Shown one piece after another: positions 1-8,816 of a stretch of DNA of 64,000 bases. The stretch lies in NCBI RefSeq assembly GCF_002150805.1, contig NZ_MTBA01000001.1, positions 703,854-767,853 of the forward strand. Reading direction: 5' to 3'. The translations under genes and the position numbers were made by a program. Under the pieces are notes generated by a model that was given only the letters and a program-made list of their open reading frames with translations, had not been told where the DNA came from and ran no database searches. This DNA is from Oceanospirillum sanctuarii (GTDB taxonomy: Bacteria > Pseudomonadota > Gammaproteobacteria > Pseudomonadales > Halomonadaceae). Numbering within the stretch: the stretch's first letter is position 1; each line of letters opens with the position of its first letter.

Positions 1-873
1 AGTCAGCAACAGATCTGGCAAACCCTCTGGCAGGAACAACAGCACGCACTTGATCAGCTGAAGCAGAATTTTTCCCATGAGAAAAAGCAGCTCCAGCAAA
101 CCGCCGATGAACGACTGGGGATGATCGAGAAACTGGAGCAACACCTTTCAGAAAAGGATGCCAGTATTGCAGAGATGCAGGAAAAGTTTCATCAGCAGCT
201 CAGTCTGATTCAGGAGCTAGAACAGCATAACCATGATCTTGCCCGTGAACGTGACGTGCAGAAGTTCAATACCGATCAGTTAAAGCGCCAACTGGATGAA
301 AAAGAGCAGGAAGTTCTCCAGCTTGAACAAGCCATAGCACAGAGCCGCGAAGAGGCTCGACTGCAGGAAGAGAAATCCCGCGCAGATATTCGGGAAGTTG
401 AACAGCTGGTTGCTGAGCGTTCTCACTACACCAAAAGTCAGGAAGAAGAGGTCATCCGTCTGCAACAGCAACTGGCGGATGCCGAAAAATCCTACGCCAA
501 GCTTGAGCTGCAGCTCAGCAGTGAAAGAGCCGATAACGCCTGGAGTCGTGACCTGAGTACCGAACAGGCACGCGAGATCAGTCAGCTCAGCCAACAGTTG
601 AATGAGTACGAAACTGAGATCCGTCTGCTGAAATCCCAGTTGAAGGCTGCCGATCAGAAAATGGAGCATCATCAGGAAGAGTTGCGCAAAGAGCAACAAA
701 CTCTGAATCAGGCATTAACGCTATCCGATGAACAAGCAAAAGAGATTGCCGAACTGAGTCGTAAGCTTGATGCCGCTGAACAGGAATATCTGAGAGTCAC
801 GAATCTCTACCAGGAAGCAAAGAAGCAGGGTTCTCAACTTCAAAAAGAACTTAAAGGAATGCTCGGCCGCTGA
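1..873 (+). CDS. Coiled-coil protein, 3' part (5' end outside window)
   Basis: The reading frame is open from base 1, so the gene starts left of the window; 290 residues are visible. The whole visible part is one long coiled coil rich in Gln, Glu, Leu and Lys, with no membrane segment, catalytic motif or cysteine cluster. Such tails occur in KfrA-like DNA-binding proteins, SMC-like proteins and filament proteins, but the N-terminal domain that would decide is not here. A KfrA-like protein with a similar tail lies at 43038-44093, so a second family member is possible but unproven. The stop codon sits in the loop of a terminator hairpin. Confidence 0.75.
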   Translation, partial: SQQQIWQTLWQEQQHALDQLKQNFSHEKKQLQQTADERLGMIEKLEQHLSEKDASIAEMQEKFHQQLSLIQELEQHNHDLARERDVQKFNTDQLKRQLDEKEQEVLQLEQAIAQSREEARLQEEKSRADIREVEQLVAERSHYTKSQEEEVIRLQQQLADAEKSYAKLELQLSSERADNAWSRDLSTEQAREISQLSQQLNEYETEIRLLKSQLKAADQKMEHHQEELRKEQQTLNQALTLSDEQAKEIAELSRKLDAAEQEYLRVTNLYQEAKKQGSQLQKELKGMLGR

Positions 874-886
874 TGCGGCCATTTTT
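865..886 (+). terminator. Rho-independent terminator of the coiled-coil gene
   Basis: A six-pair GC-only stem (GGCCGC, 865-870, with GCGGCC, 875-880) has a TGAT loop that contains the stop codon and is followed by a T run at 882-886. Confidence 0.8.
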
Positions 887-1003
887 GAATCTTGGATTAG
901 ACCCTAATCTCAACGTCAATCATTCAATGGGCTAATTAGCGCAAATGGTCAGATCTCGTCAGATTCGTTTCGTGTTATTTAAGTAGAGCCGTATGTAATA
1001 TCT

Positions 1004-1045
1004 CATAGGATAAAAACCAATAATTAAAAGGGACTTTATCCTATG
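1004..1045 (+). promoter_or_regulatory. Perfect inverted repeat enclosing SD and start codon of the diguanylate cyclase
   Basis: CATAGGATAAA (1004-1014) is the exact reverse complement of TTTATCCTATG (1035-1045). The ATG start (1043-1045) closes the right arm and the likely Shine-Dalgarno AAAGGGA (about 1027-1033) lies in the 20-base loop. In RNA this would put the start codon in an 11-bp stem. It could act as a translational switch or, as DNA, be a repressor operator. The repeat is seen directly; the role is inferred. Confidence 0.6.
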
Positions 1046-4000
1046 TCTGCCTTTCTTGGTGGCCGGGCAGCTCAGGCTCAGGCTTACCTTCAGCCCACGT
1101 TCCTCTCCAAACTTTTTCTTTATCTTATTTCCTTTCTGTTTTTAATCGCGATAAGCCGACCGGCAGTTGCTATTGAACTGACGCCTGCAGAACGTGAGCT
1201 AATTCAACCCGGACAAACCATCGAAGTCGCCGTGATGTACGACTTTGTACCTTTTTCCTATGTTGAGGAGGGGACATTCAAAGGCTTTGTTGCAGATCTG
1301 CTTAAGCTGATCGAAAAGAAAACCGGTGCCACTCTGAAGCCAAGGATCGGGGAGTGGGGCGATAACCTTGAGCGTCTGAACCAGAAACGGATCGATGCTA
1401 TTGCTGATATCTCCTTCAAACCGGAGCGAACCTCTTTCGCCCTGTACACCACACCATATTTTGAAATCCCTATTGCCGTTTTTACCGACAAGTCTTTCGG
1501 CCGCTATGAAGGTTTGGCAGATCTGTCAGGAAAACACGTCGGTGTTTTACGGGATATTTTCTATCTGGCAGAGTTGAGCCAACTGGAAGATATCAAAATC
1601 AGTACCTATGACGATTACGAGCAGCTGACCCGTGCCGTTGCACTGGGTGAGATCGAAGTAGGCCTGCAGAACCTGACTTCCGGTCTCTACTACGCCTCCA
1701 AGAATGCCTATATCAATATTCACGTAGCTGGTGAGTTTACCGTAAAGAATCTGGGGCGTGAGGATCTGCGCTTTGGGGTACGTGTTGACCGCCCTGCGAT
1801 TCAATCACTGCTGCAAAAAGGGATGGACAGCATCACGCCGATGGAATGGCGTCAGCTGACGGATCACTGGCTTGGCATCTCTCCTGCGGATATCTCCGGC
1901 AAGCAAAGCGGCCTGACATTAACTCCGGAAGAGCGTGAGTTTGTTAAGAACAACCCCATCATCCGTGTGCAGAACGAGACCAACTATCAGCCTTACAACT
2001 TTTTTGAGGATGACCTGCCAAGGGGGCATTCCATCGACCTGATGAAGCTTTTGGCTCAAAAAGCTGGCTTTGAGGTTGAGTTTGTCTCTGGTTACAGCTG
2101 GCAGGACTACATGCAGATGATCAAAAACGGTGAGCTGGATGTGATGGTAAATATCGCCTACAGCACGCAGCGTGAAGAATATCTGAAGTTTACCTCACCC
2201 TATTTAAGACAAGCGCAGGGGATCTATTACAAGAAAAACGAAGAGGTTATTAACTCGTTAGAGCGTCTTGAAGAATCGACCATCGCAGTTCCGGAAGGCT
2301 TCTATATCTACGATATCCTGAAAGAGGACAAGCGCTTTAAAGTACTGCCAACTCAGGACAGCCTGGAATCCCTGATGATGGTCAGTACTGGTCAGGCAGA
2401 TGCCACCATCGAGAGTATGACGGTGGCAGAGCACCTGCTGCACAAGTACAACGTGCCGGGTATGGCGGTAACCTCGCCACCTCAAATGGCGACGACCGAG
2501 CCCATTTCCCTGCGTCTTGCGGTAAGCCAAACCAATCCGATGCTGCATCAGATTCTGGAAAAGGCGATCAACAGCCTTAGCGATCAGGAGATGCGCAAAC
2601 TACAGTACAAATGGACCGCCAGCCCGACGGAAAGCCAGCATTACCTGCACCTGACCAGTGAAGAGCTGGACTGGATGGAAAACCGTGCGGCCGTGCGCAT
2701 CTGTACCGTAGGCGATAACCTGCCCTATGAGAAAACCACTGAAAAAGGTTTGCATCTGGGGGCTTTTGCCGACCTGCTGGAGATTATGCGCAAAAACGCC
2801 GGCATGAATGTTCGTCTGGTGACTGTGCAGAACTATCGTGAAGCGATGCAACAACTCCGAAGCGGTGGCTGCGATATGGTTTCCCGTGTTGCCCCCGGAT
2901 TGGTTCAGTCAGATGTACGTATCAGCCAGCCTCTGCTGGAGAGTCCACTGGTCATCGCAACCCGTCTGGATGAGGTTTACGTTGATAGTATTGCCAAAAT
3001 TATGCGGGAAAAAGTTGCCATAGTAGGTAACAGCCATATCCATGCCTTCCTTGAGTATCACCATCCGGATCTGCAGTTGATGCCTTACCAGTCTATGCAG
3101 GCGGCTCTGAATGCAGTTGCAGAGGGACAGGTGTTTGGGGTTATCGATACACTGCCGGCAATCAGTCGCATGATAGCGACTGAACACCGAACGGATATCA
3201 AAATCTCCGGTGAGTTGGTCAGCCGATATCCAACACTGCTGGCAACCCTGAATGACAATGCCACCTTGCTGCAGATTATCAATAAAGCCATTCAATCCGT
3301 TACCCCTGAGCAGTTTGAGCAGGCTGCGAATCAATGGCTGCAAACACCTGTGCTGACCGAACCGGCTGATTATCAACTGGCAAAACAGATCGGAATTGGC
3401 GCGGCAGGTCTCGTTGCGCTGATTTTCCTCTGGAATCGCAAGCTAAGTAAGCTGAACCGGGAAATTCACGAAAGCCGAGATCAGCTGATGCAGGTTCACG
3501 AAGAGTTGAAAGAGAAGAACCACCTTCTGGAACAACTCTCCACCACAGATCAACTCACTGGCCTTAAAAACCGACATTATCTGGAAGGGGTTATGCAGGA
3601 ACTGGTGAAACACGCCAATCGTGAGACAGATCCTCAGCTCAGCCTGTTACTGATGGATATTGACCACTTTAAACAGGTTAATGACCAATACGGTCACCAT
3701 AGAGGCGATGCCGTATTAACCACCTTTGCTGAGCTTCTGAAAGGATCTGGTCGTGATAAGGATATTATCGCCCGCTGGGGTGGAGAAGAGTTCTTAGTGG
3801 TTTGCCCGGATACTTCTCCTGAAGAAGCTCATCAGCTGGCGTGGACAATGCTGACCAGTATTCGCCAACATCGATTCGAGGAGATCGGACACTGCACCGC
3901 CAGTATCGGCATCTCCAGTTGGCAAAGTGGTGATGATTACGACATTCTGTGCCGCCGGGCCGATGATGCGCTTTATCAGGCTAAAGAGATGGGGCGCAAC

Positions 4001-4072
4001 CGGGTTTGCACTCAGATAATTCCTGAAACAGCCCCTTCTGAGCATAAAGAAGCCGCACTCAGTGATGCCTGA
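1043..4072 (+). CDS. Diguanylate cyclase with three periplasmic SBP-type sensor domains
   Basis: This 1009-residue protein should make cyclic di-GMP in response to a periplasmic solute. A hydrophobic export segment (about residues 22-42) is followed by three tandem bacterial solute-binding (SBP_bac_3) domains at about 50-280, 290-530 and 545-775. A transmembrane helix (about 787-803) and a short coiled coil lead to a GGDEF domain (about 845-995). The active loop is GGEEF (913-917) and an RxxD product-inhibition site sits five residues upstream (R904-D907), so the cyclase looks active and feedback-inhibited. The SBP domains resemble amino-acid binding proteins, but the ligand is unknown. No EAL domain is present. 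The ATG start is embedded in an inverted repeat. Single gene, closed by its own terminator. Confidence 0.9.
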   Translation: MSAFLGGRAAQAQAYLQPTFLSKLFLYLISFLFLIAISRPAVAIELTPAERELIQPGQTIEVAVMYDFVPFSYVEEGTFKGFVADLLKLIEKKTGATLKPRIGEWGDNLERLNQKRIDAIADISFKPERTSFALYTTPYFEIPIAVFTDKSFGRYEGLADLSGKHVGVLRDIFYLAELSQLEDIKISTYDDYEQLTRAVALGEIEVGLQNLTSGLYYASKNAYINIHVAGEFTVKNLGREDLRFGVRVDRPAIQSLLQKGMDSITPMEWRQLTDHWLGISPADISGKQSGLTLTPEEREFVKNNPIIRVQNETNYQPYNFFEDDLPRGHSIDLMKLLAQKAGFEVEFVSGYSWQDYMQMIKNGELDVMVNIAYSTQREEYLKFTSPYLRQAQGIYYKKNEEVINSLERLEESTIAVPEGFYIYDILKEDKRFKVLPTQDSLESLMMVSTGQADATIESMTVAEHLLHKYNVPGMAVTSPPQMATTEPISLRLAVSQTNPMLHQILEKAINSLSDQEMRKLQYKWTASPTESQHYLHLTSEELDWMENRAAVRICTVGDNLPYEKTTEKGLHLGAFADLLEIMRKNAGMNVRLVTVQNYREAMQQLRSGGCDMVSRVAPGLVQSDVRISQPLLESPLVIATRLDEVYVDSIAKIMREKVAIVGNSHIHAFLEYHHPDLQLMPYQSMQAALNAVAEGQVFGVIDTLPAISRMIATEHRTDIKISGELVSRYPTLLATLNDNATLLQIINKAIQSVTPEQFEQAANQWLQTPVLTEPADYQLAKQIGIGAAGLVALIFLWNRKLSKLNREIHESRDQLMQVHEELKEKNHLLEQLSTTDQLTGLKNRHYLEGVMQELVKHANRETDPQLSLLLMDIDHFKQVNDQYGHHRGDAVLTTFAELLKGSGRDKDIIARWGGEEFLVVCPDTSPEEAHQLAWTMLTSIRQHRFEEIGHCTASIGISSWQSGDDYDILCRRADDALYQAKEMGRNRVCTQIIPETAPSEHKEAALSDA

Positions 4073-4093
4073 GTAATCAATCTCCTGTAAATC

Positions 4094-4129
4094 AAAAAGG
4101 GCTTTCACCAGTGTGAAAGCCCTTTTTTC
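4094..4129 (+). terminator. Terminator of the diguanylate cyclase gene
   Basis: Perfect 12-bp stem (AAGGGCTTTCAC 4097-4108 with GTGAAAGCCCTT 4113-4124), four-base loop, then a T run. A-rich bases in front may let it also serve the convergent gene. Confidence 0.9.
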
Positions 4130-4146
4130 TTACTATCGACACCAGA

Positions 4147-4941
4147 TCAGCAGATATCACAATCCGGCAGCACAGGTGTATTCAGCTGTTCCGACACATT
4201 TGGGTTAGCAGTCTGCAGTTCATCCTGTTCAGCAGGTGCCCAGCGTTGTTGGATTGGCAGCACACCGGCCCATACCGGCCAATCGAGATCGTCCTCATCA
4301 TCCACTACGCCCTCAGCTCTTATCTTCATGGATACTTCGTCCAGTTTCACTCTCATGATGCCGGTCGCTTTAGCTTCCTGCTCCGTTACCGGGCGCAAGA
4401 GGTCCCAACGGCCGGGGCTAAGCTTTTCAACGAAAAGCTTGAAGTGGCGCAGTTTCTCATCCGGATCGGTCACCGCTTCCGGAACACCGTAGATCATGGC
4501 TGATCGGTAGTTTACCGAGTGATGGAAAGCGGAACGGGCCATTACAAGGCCATCAAGGCTTGCCAGCGTAATACAGACTTTCTGTTCGCCTTTGCCACTA
4601 CCGGCAATGTTGGCTGCTTTACTGTGGCCGTGCCAGTACAGGTAATCACCTTCACGCCAGTGGCAGGTAGGAATCACACGTACCTGGCCGTTAATCTGAA
4701 AGCCGACATAGCAGAGTAGTGACTGATCGATAAAGGCCAGCATAGCGTCACGATCATCCTGCGCGCGTTTAGGGCCACGCTTAACCCGGGTCAGTTCGGT
4801 TGCACTTAAGGTAAGGTCTGCTGAAACTGATGTGTGCGGGCAGCCTGAAGCAGGTTTGTTTTGAAAAACAGATTGAGATTCAGAAACAGATTGTGATTCA
4901 GGAACAGTCTGGCTGTTTTCGGATGATACGTTCTGAGGCAT
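4147..4941 (-). CDS. Pyridoxamine 5'-phosphate oxidase-family flavoprotein
   Basis: The 264-residue product has a split-barrel FMN-binding fold of the Pyridox_ox_2 type. Typical stretches are the RVKRGPKRA start of the domain, the HGHS nucleotide-binding loop, and SVNYRSAMIYG with a C-terminal RxxxEG-like element. The first 55 or so residues are a low-complexity Ser/Gln/Glu extension and the end is also extended. Exact substrate unknown; members bind FMN, F420 or haem. Start chosen at ATG 4941, with AGGAGA seven bases upstream; a GTG twelve codons earlier is less likely. Divergent from a MocR-type PLP-dependent regulator, whose target it probably is. A separate, canonical pdxH lies at 62114. 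Confidence 0.8.
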   Translation of the reverse strand: MPQNVSSENSQTVPESQSVSESQSVFQNKPASGCPHTSVSADLTLSATELTRVKRGPKRAQDDRDAMLAFIDQSLLCYVGFQINGQVRVIPTCHWREGDYLYWHGHSKAANIAGSGKGEQKVCITLASLDGLVMARSAFHHSVNYRSAMIYGVPEAVTDPDEKLRHFKLFVEKLSPGRWDLLRPVTEQEAKATGIMRVKLDEVSMKIRAEGVVDDEDDLDWPVWAGVLPIQQRWAPAEQDELQTANPNVSEQLNTPVLPDCDIC

Positions 4942-4998
4942 GACATTTTCTCCTGTGCTGTCGTAAAGCCTGTACAAACTTTAACGGCCACAGGTATG

Positions 4999-5020
4999 AT
5001 CAAAAATATCCAGTTTTGAT
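4999..5020. promoter_or_regulatory. Putative operator between the PNPOx-like gene and mocR
   Basis: The intergenic region has an inverted repeat ATCAAAA (4999-5005) / TTTTGAT (5014-5020). MocR regulators normally bind in the region shared with their divergent target, so this is a candidate site. Not verified. Confidence 0.35.
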
Positions 5021-5084
5021 ATTTTTTAGCAGTCCAGATTAGAGTCTGAGATTAAGATCTGCTGCATCCGTGGAAGTACCCTTC

Positions 5085-6686
5085 ATGCGCCAAAAACGAA
5101 ATATCATCAGTAGCTTACAGTTTCTGCTGAATGATGATGACGGCCCGCTCTACCAACAACTCTATCAGCAGATTTTTGAACATATCCGTCAGGGGCGGCT
5201 GCAGCCTTCTGATCGCCTGCCCGGTAGCCGTGCACTGGCAGAAAGTCTTGGGGTTTCCCGAAGTACCGTGGTGAACAGCTACGAACGCCTGATCGCCGAA
5301 GGGATACTGGTCAGCAAAAGCAAGAGCGGAATCTTTGTTGCTGAAGATGCCTTACTGCTGCTGGATCAGCTTAAAAGCACTGGCAGATCGGAAGATTCGA
5401 CAGATGATACAAACCTGGAAACCTCGGAAAAGCAGGTATTACCGTTAAGCTTTAACTCCGGCATAGACCCGGAGGCTTTTCCCCAACAGGCCTGGCTGAA
5501 AAGTATGCGCGCCAGCTGGCGTACACCTGACCCCATGGTGCTGGGGGATAACTGTCCAACAGGGCTGCCTGCGCTCAAACAAGCGATTGCCGATTATCTG
5601 TATCAGCTGCGGGGATTAAGGTGCCGGCCGGAGCAGATTCTGATTACCGCTGGCAGCCGCGATGCACTGACACTGATACGTCACACATTGGAAAAGATCA
5701 GCCCCGGGGTAAATTGGCTGTGTGAAAACCCAACTTACCCGCCGATTCGCGAGCTTATCCGTAGCTGGAAACAGCCTCAGCAGGCCCTTAGTCAGCTTGA
5801 AATCGACGAGGAGGGTTGTCTGCTGCCTGATCAGACAATCAGCCCGAATCGCAGGAGATTGACTGCATCAGTACTGACACCGAGCCGTCAGTATCCGATG
5901 GGAATGACAATGAGCAGCTCAAGGCGGCAAGAATGGCTGAGTTATCTCCAGCAGGAGCAGGGCTGGCTGATCGAGGATGATTACGACAATGAGTTCCACT
6001 ACAACGGTAAGAGTGGCATTCCCCTGATGCAGGCGGACCGTAGCGGGCGGGTTCTCTTTGTCGGAAGTTTTTCCAAGGTGCTGTTCAGAGGGTTAAGGTT
6101 GGGCTTTATTGTCGCCTCTCAGGAGCTGTACCCAAAACTGCATCAAAGCCGGATTGAGCTGGGTGCATCCGCGGCGTTACCGATGCAACCTGTTGTAGCT
6201 GAGTTTATGCAAAATGGCGAATTTGCCCGCCATATCAACCGAATGCGCAGACATTACCGGCAAAAACGCGACTATCTGCTCAATCTTTGTCAACAGAAGC
6301 TGAACCCCTGGTTTGAGTGGCTGCAACCGCAGGGAGGCATGCATCTGCTGATTTTCCTGAAACCCAGCTTGCTGGCCGAGTCTCAGGCGAATGATCAGGC
6401 GTTGGATCTGATAATTGCTCAGGCGATGCGCCAGCAGAATATTCGTATGCATCCACTGTCGGATCACTTTTACATTGACGAAGGAGAAGGAGAAGGAGAG
6501 GTAGGAGAAAGAGGGATAGAAGAACTCTGGAAAAAATCCGTAGCTACCCCTGCATCTAAGCCCGTACCTAACTCAGTACATCGGGGCTTTGTGCTCGGCT
6601 TTACAGGGCCGGACGAACCGACCCTGCAACTAATGGTGGAGGCTCTGGCTCAAACAATGACAGAGCTATTCACAGGCCTTAAATAA
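5085..6686 (+). CDS. MocR/PdxR-family transcriptional regulator (GntR HTH plus aminotransferase domain)
   Basis: The 533-residue protein has a GntR winged helix-turn-helix at about residues 15-80 (PLYQQLYQQI, then SRALAESLGVSRSTV) and a fold-type I aminotransferase-like domain from about 120. The PLP lysine is K331 in SFSK, and the EDDYDNEF motif is present. Members sense PLP or amino-compound adducts and control vitamin B6, GABA or taurine genes; the divergent flavoprotein gene is the likely target. ATG 5085 was chosen over GTG 5070 because GGAAG sits eight bases before it. Odd: near 6480-6516 a purine-only stretch encodes a Gly/Glu repeat between the last strands of the aminotransferase domain, which looks like a recent microsatellite insertion. 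Confidence 0.9.
   Translation: MRQKRNIISSLQFLLNDDDGPLYQQLYQQIFEHIRQGRLQPSDRLPGSRALAESLGVSRSTVVNSYERLIAEGILVSKSKSGIFVAEDALLLLDQLKSTGRSEDSTDDTNLETSEKQVLPLSFNSGIDPEAFPQQAWLKSMRASWRTPDPMVLGDNCPTGLPALKQAIADYLYQLRGLRCRPEQILITAGSRDALTLIRHTLEKISPGVNWLCENPTYPPIRELIRSWKQPQQALSQLEIDEEGCLLPDQTISPNRRRLTASVLTPSRQYPMGMTMSSSRRQEWLSYLQQEQGWLIEDDYDNEFHYNGKSGIPLMQADRSGRVLFVGSFSKVLFRGLRLGFIVASQELYPKLHQSRIELGASAALPMQPVVAEFMQNGEFARHINRMRRHYRQKRDYLLNLCQQKLNPWFEWLQPQGGMHLLIFLKPSLLAESQANDQALDLIIAQAMRQQNIRMHPLSDHFYIDEGEGEGEVGERGIEELWKKSVATPASKPVPNSVHRGFVLGFTGPDEPTLQLMVEALAQTMTELFTGLK
6480..6516. repeat. Homopurine GAAGGA microsatellite inside the mocR gene
   Basis: GAAGGA is repeated about three times in frame from 6480, followed by more purines interrupted only by T6502. 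It encodes a Gly/Glu-rich loop. Repeat-length change would alter the regulator by two residues per unit without a frameshift. Confidence 0.7.
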
Positions 6687-6759
6687 AAGAGCTTGAGCAA
6701 AAGGTCTTGAGTAAAGATCCCGATAAAAGCGCTCGGACAAAACCTCCCAAAGATAATGA

Positions 6760-7473
6760 CTAGGGCAGATCAAATACCAGAGCAAGCACCTGAGATTCTC
6801 CGCCGTTAATCAGCTCAAGACCCGATTCTTCACTGATCATGGCGCCATCTCCCGGAATCAGCTTTTGTGATTCATCTTGCCCCGCAACACGAATCAGTAG
6901 CTCGCCATCAACCAGGTGTATATAGAGATTACGCCCCGGTTTTATATCAAAGCTCTGCTTGGAATGGGCGGCCAAAACCAGCTGCGATAATTCAGCATCC
7001 TGTTTAATCTGCAGGCTGCCATTATCGCCATCCGGTGAGGCGATCAGGGTCAGCCCCTCAGACTTACCAAAGTCTTTTTGCTGATAGGAAGGCTTGCCGC
7101 CGGTACTGTCAGGGCGAATCCAGATCTGCAGAAAGCGCAGTTCATCATTTTGCGAGCCGTTAAACTCGCTGTGATAGATACCGCTGCCTGCGGACATCAG
7201 CTGAAATTCACCGGCAGGCAGGCGCTGGCTGTGACCTTCGCTGTCCTTATGCTCGATAATGCCTTCTGTGACGTAACTGATAATCTCCATATCCCGATGG
7301 CCATGGGTCTCAAACCCGGCACCGGGGGCGACACGATCATCGTTAATCACTCTTAGAGCTGAGAATCCCATGTGGCGTGCATCGTAATAGCTGCCAAATG
7401 AGAAGGTATGCTGGCTGTCCAGCCAGCCAAAGTTGGCTTTGCCGCGCTCGTCGGCATGACGAATCTGAATCAT
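6760..7473 (-). CDS. Pirin-family protein (YhhW-like bicupin)
   Basis: A 237-residue two-cupin protein close in length and start (MIQIRHADERG) to E. coli YhhW, a quercetin 2,3-dioxygenase in vitro. The N-terminal cupin holds the metal ligands HGHRDME and the IYHSEFN histidine; the C-terminal cupin lacks them, as usual. The cellular role of pirins is mostly unknown. Start at ATG 7473 has a strong GGAGGT four bases upstream; the frame runs further up but that part is not conserved. Convergent with mocR; nothing in the spacing suggests an operon. Confidence 0.9.
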   Translation of the reverse strand: MIQIRHADERGKANFGWLDSQHTFSFGSYYDARHMGFSALRVINDDRVAPGAGFETHGHRDMEIISYVTEGIIEHKDSEGHSQRLPAGEFQLMSAGSGIYHSEFNGSQNDELRFLQIWIRPDSTGGKPSYQQKDFGKSEGLTLIASPDGDNGSLQIKQDAELSQLVLAAHSKQSFDIKPGRNLYIHLVDGELLIRVAGQDESQKLIPGDGAMISEESGLELINGGESQVLALVFDLP

Positions 7474-7674
7474 AGTGACCTCCGGCTGCCTGAACCTTTT
7501 GATGCGAGCCTTGGTTAAAGAGTCTCGTGTGAAGAATCTCGTGTTAAGAGTCTGAGGTGACGGAACCAAGGTGTCAGAAAAGGCTTTGCAGGCAGTGAAT
7601 ATTGAATTGAGGCCACTATAAATCGACTATAGCGAACATAAAATCGCGATTAATCGGGGCTATCTTTCTATAAA

Positions 7675-7717
7675 AACGAAAACAGCCGATAACCCTATAT
7701 TTAAAGGCTACCGGCTG
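7675..7717 (-). terminator. Terminator of the EamA transporter gene
   Basis: On the minus strand CAGCCGGTA (7709-7717) pairs with TATCGGCTG (7683-7691), one G-U pair, followed by TTTTCGTTTTT. It lies 18 bases after the stop codon. Confidence 0.7.
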
Positions 7718-7735
7718 CGATCTGATTCAGATTCA

Positions 7736-8665
7736 TTAGGCCTGCTTAAGCGTTTTACGGAAAAACTTCGCGATCAGGGATGAGGCGTTAACCAGAATAA
7801 TACCTGTGATAATCAGGCCTGCACCCATGACAAAACTTGCCTCGATGGTTTCTCCCAGAAACCAGGCACCCAGCAACACACCAAACAGAGGTGTCAGGAA
7901 GGAAAGGGTTCCCAACTGAGATGCCTTGTATTGTGTCAGCAGCCAGAACCAAAGCAGAAAGCTCAGAAAAGCGACAATTACACCATGGAAGGCAAGGCTC
8001 AGCAGCACATCAGTTGTCGGATTGAAATAAGCCTGATCTGCGTAGATCGCCCAGGCAACCAGTATGATAAAGGCACCCACCAGCTGATAGAGCAGGGTTT
8101 CCTTAGCAGGGAGATTCGATAACCCGGTTGAGCGAACCACTACTGTGGTCAGTCCCCAGGCTGCTCCACCACACAGCGCCAGAAAATCCCCCCAGAGCAC
8201 ATCGCTGTTGATCTCCTGAGTCTCACCCTGACCCAGAAATGAAATCACGATTCCAATGAAAGCCATAATGATACCCAGCCACTGCAGAGCAGACATGCGC
8301 TCACCGGCAACTTTCCAGTGCAAGCCAATGGCTGCAAAAATAGGGGAGGTATAGAGAAAAACTGCTGCATGACCTGCAGAGGTATAGTTCAGTGCTTCAC
8401 CCAGCATCAGGTATTCCAGAGCAAACAGCGTCCCTATGGTCATTGCCGGAATACGATTCTCCGCTGAAAGGCGCATTCCCTGACGGTTATAGATCATCAG
8501 CATGCCGATCAGAACAGCGCCTATACCGGAGCGTAAGGCGATCTGAAACACCGGAGCCAGATCCGTCGCCACAGCCTTCAGCAACACCTGCTGAAAGGCC
8601 ATCACTAAACAGAAGCCCACCATCAGGCTGAAGGCAAAGAAATCCATCGATTTACGGGTACCCAT
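7736..8665 (-). CDS. EamA/DMT-family inner-membrane transporter
   Basis: The 309-residue protein has about ten hydrophobic helices in two EamA halves (about 5-140 and 155-295), as in RhaT/YdcZ-like metabolite exporters. Substrate cannot be told from sequence. ATG 8665 was taken as start; a GTG three codons earlier (8674) is possible and the SD is weak in both cases. Divergent from an AraC-type regulator, a common pairing in which the regulator controls the exporter. The C-terminus is Lys/Arg-rich, placing it in the cytoplasm. Confidence 0.85.
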   Translation of the reverse strand: MGTRKSMDFFAFSLMVGFCLVMAFQQVLLKAVATDLAPVFQIALRSGIGAVLIGMLMIYNRQGMRLSAENRIPAMTIGTLFALEYLMLGEALNYTSAGHAAVFLYTSPIFAAIGLHWKVAGERMSALQWLGIIMAFIGIVISFLGQGETQEINSDVLWGDFLALCGGAAWGLTTVVVRSTGLSNLPAKETLLYQLVGAFIILVAWAIYADQAYFNPTTDVLLSLAFHGVIVAFLSFLLWFWLLTQYKASQLGTLSFLTPLFGVLLGAWFLGETIEASFVMGAGLIITGIILVNASSLIAKFFRKTLKQA

Positions 8666-8690
8666 AACACTCACTCAACTTACTAGCTCT

Positions 8691-8801
8691 GAGACAAATT
8701 AACTCGGAGACAAACGGTAAACAGAGACTCCAATAGTCTGAAGTCAGGAAGAGGGATGCATTATGGTTTGTCTGATAAAATCTATATAACGCAAATCAGA
8801 C
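8691..8801. promoter_or_regulatory. Candidate AraC-type control sites between eamA and its regulator
   Basis: Two direct repeats GAGACAAA (8691-8698 and 8707-8714, 16-base period) and an inverted repeat GTCTGAT (8770-8776) / ATCAGAC (8795-8801) occupy the divergent promoter region. Direct repeats are typical of AraC-family targets. Function inferred from position. Confidence 0.4.
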
Positions 8802-8816
8802 ACAGGGTATCGAAGA

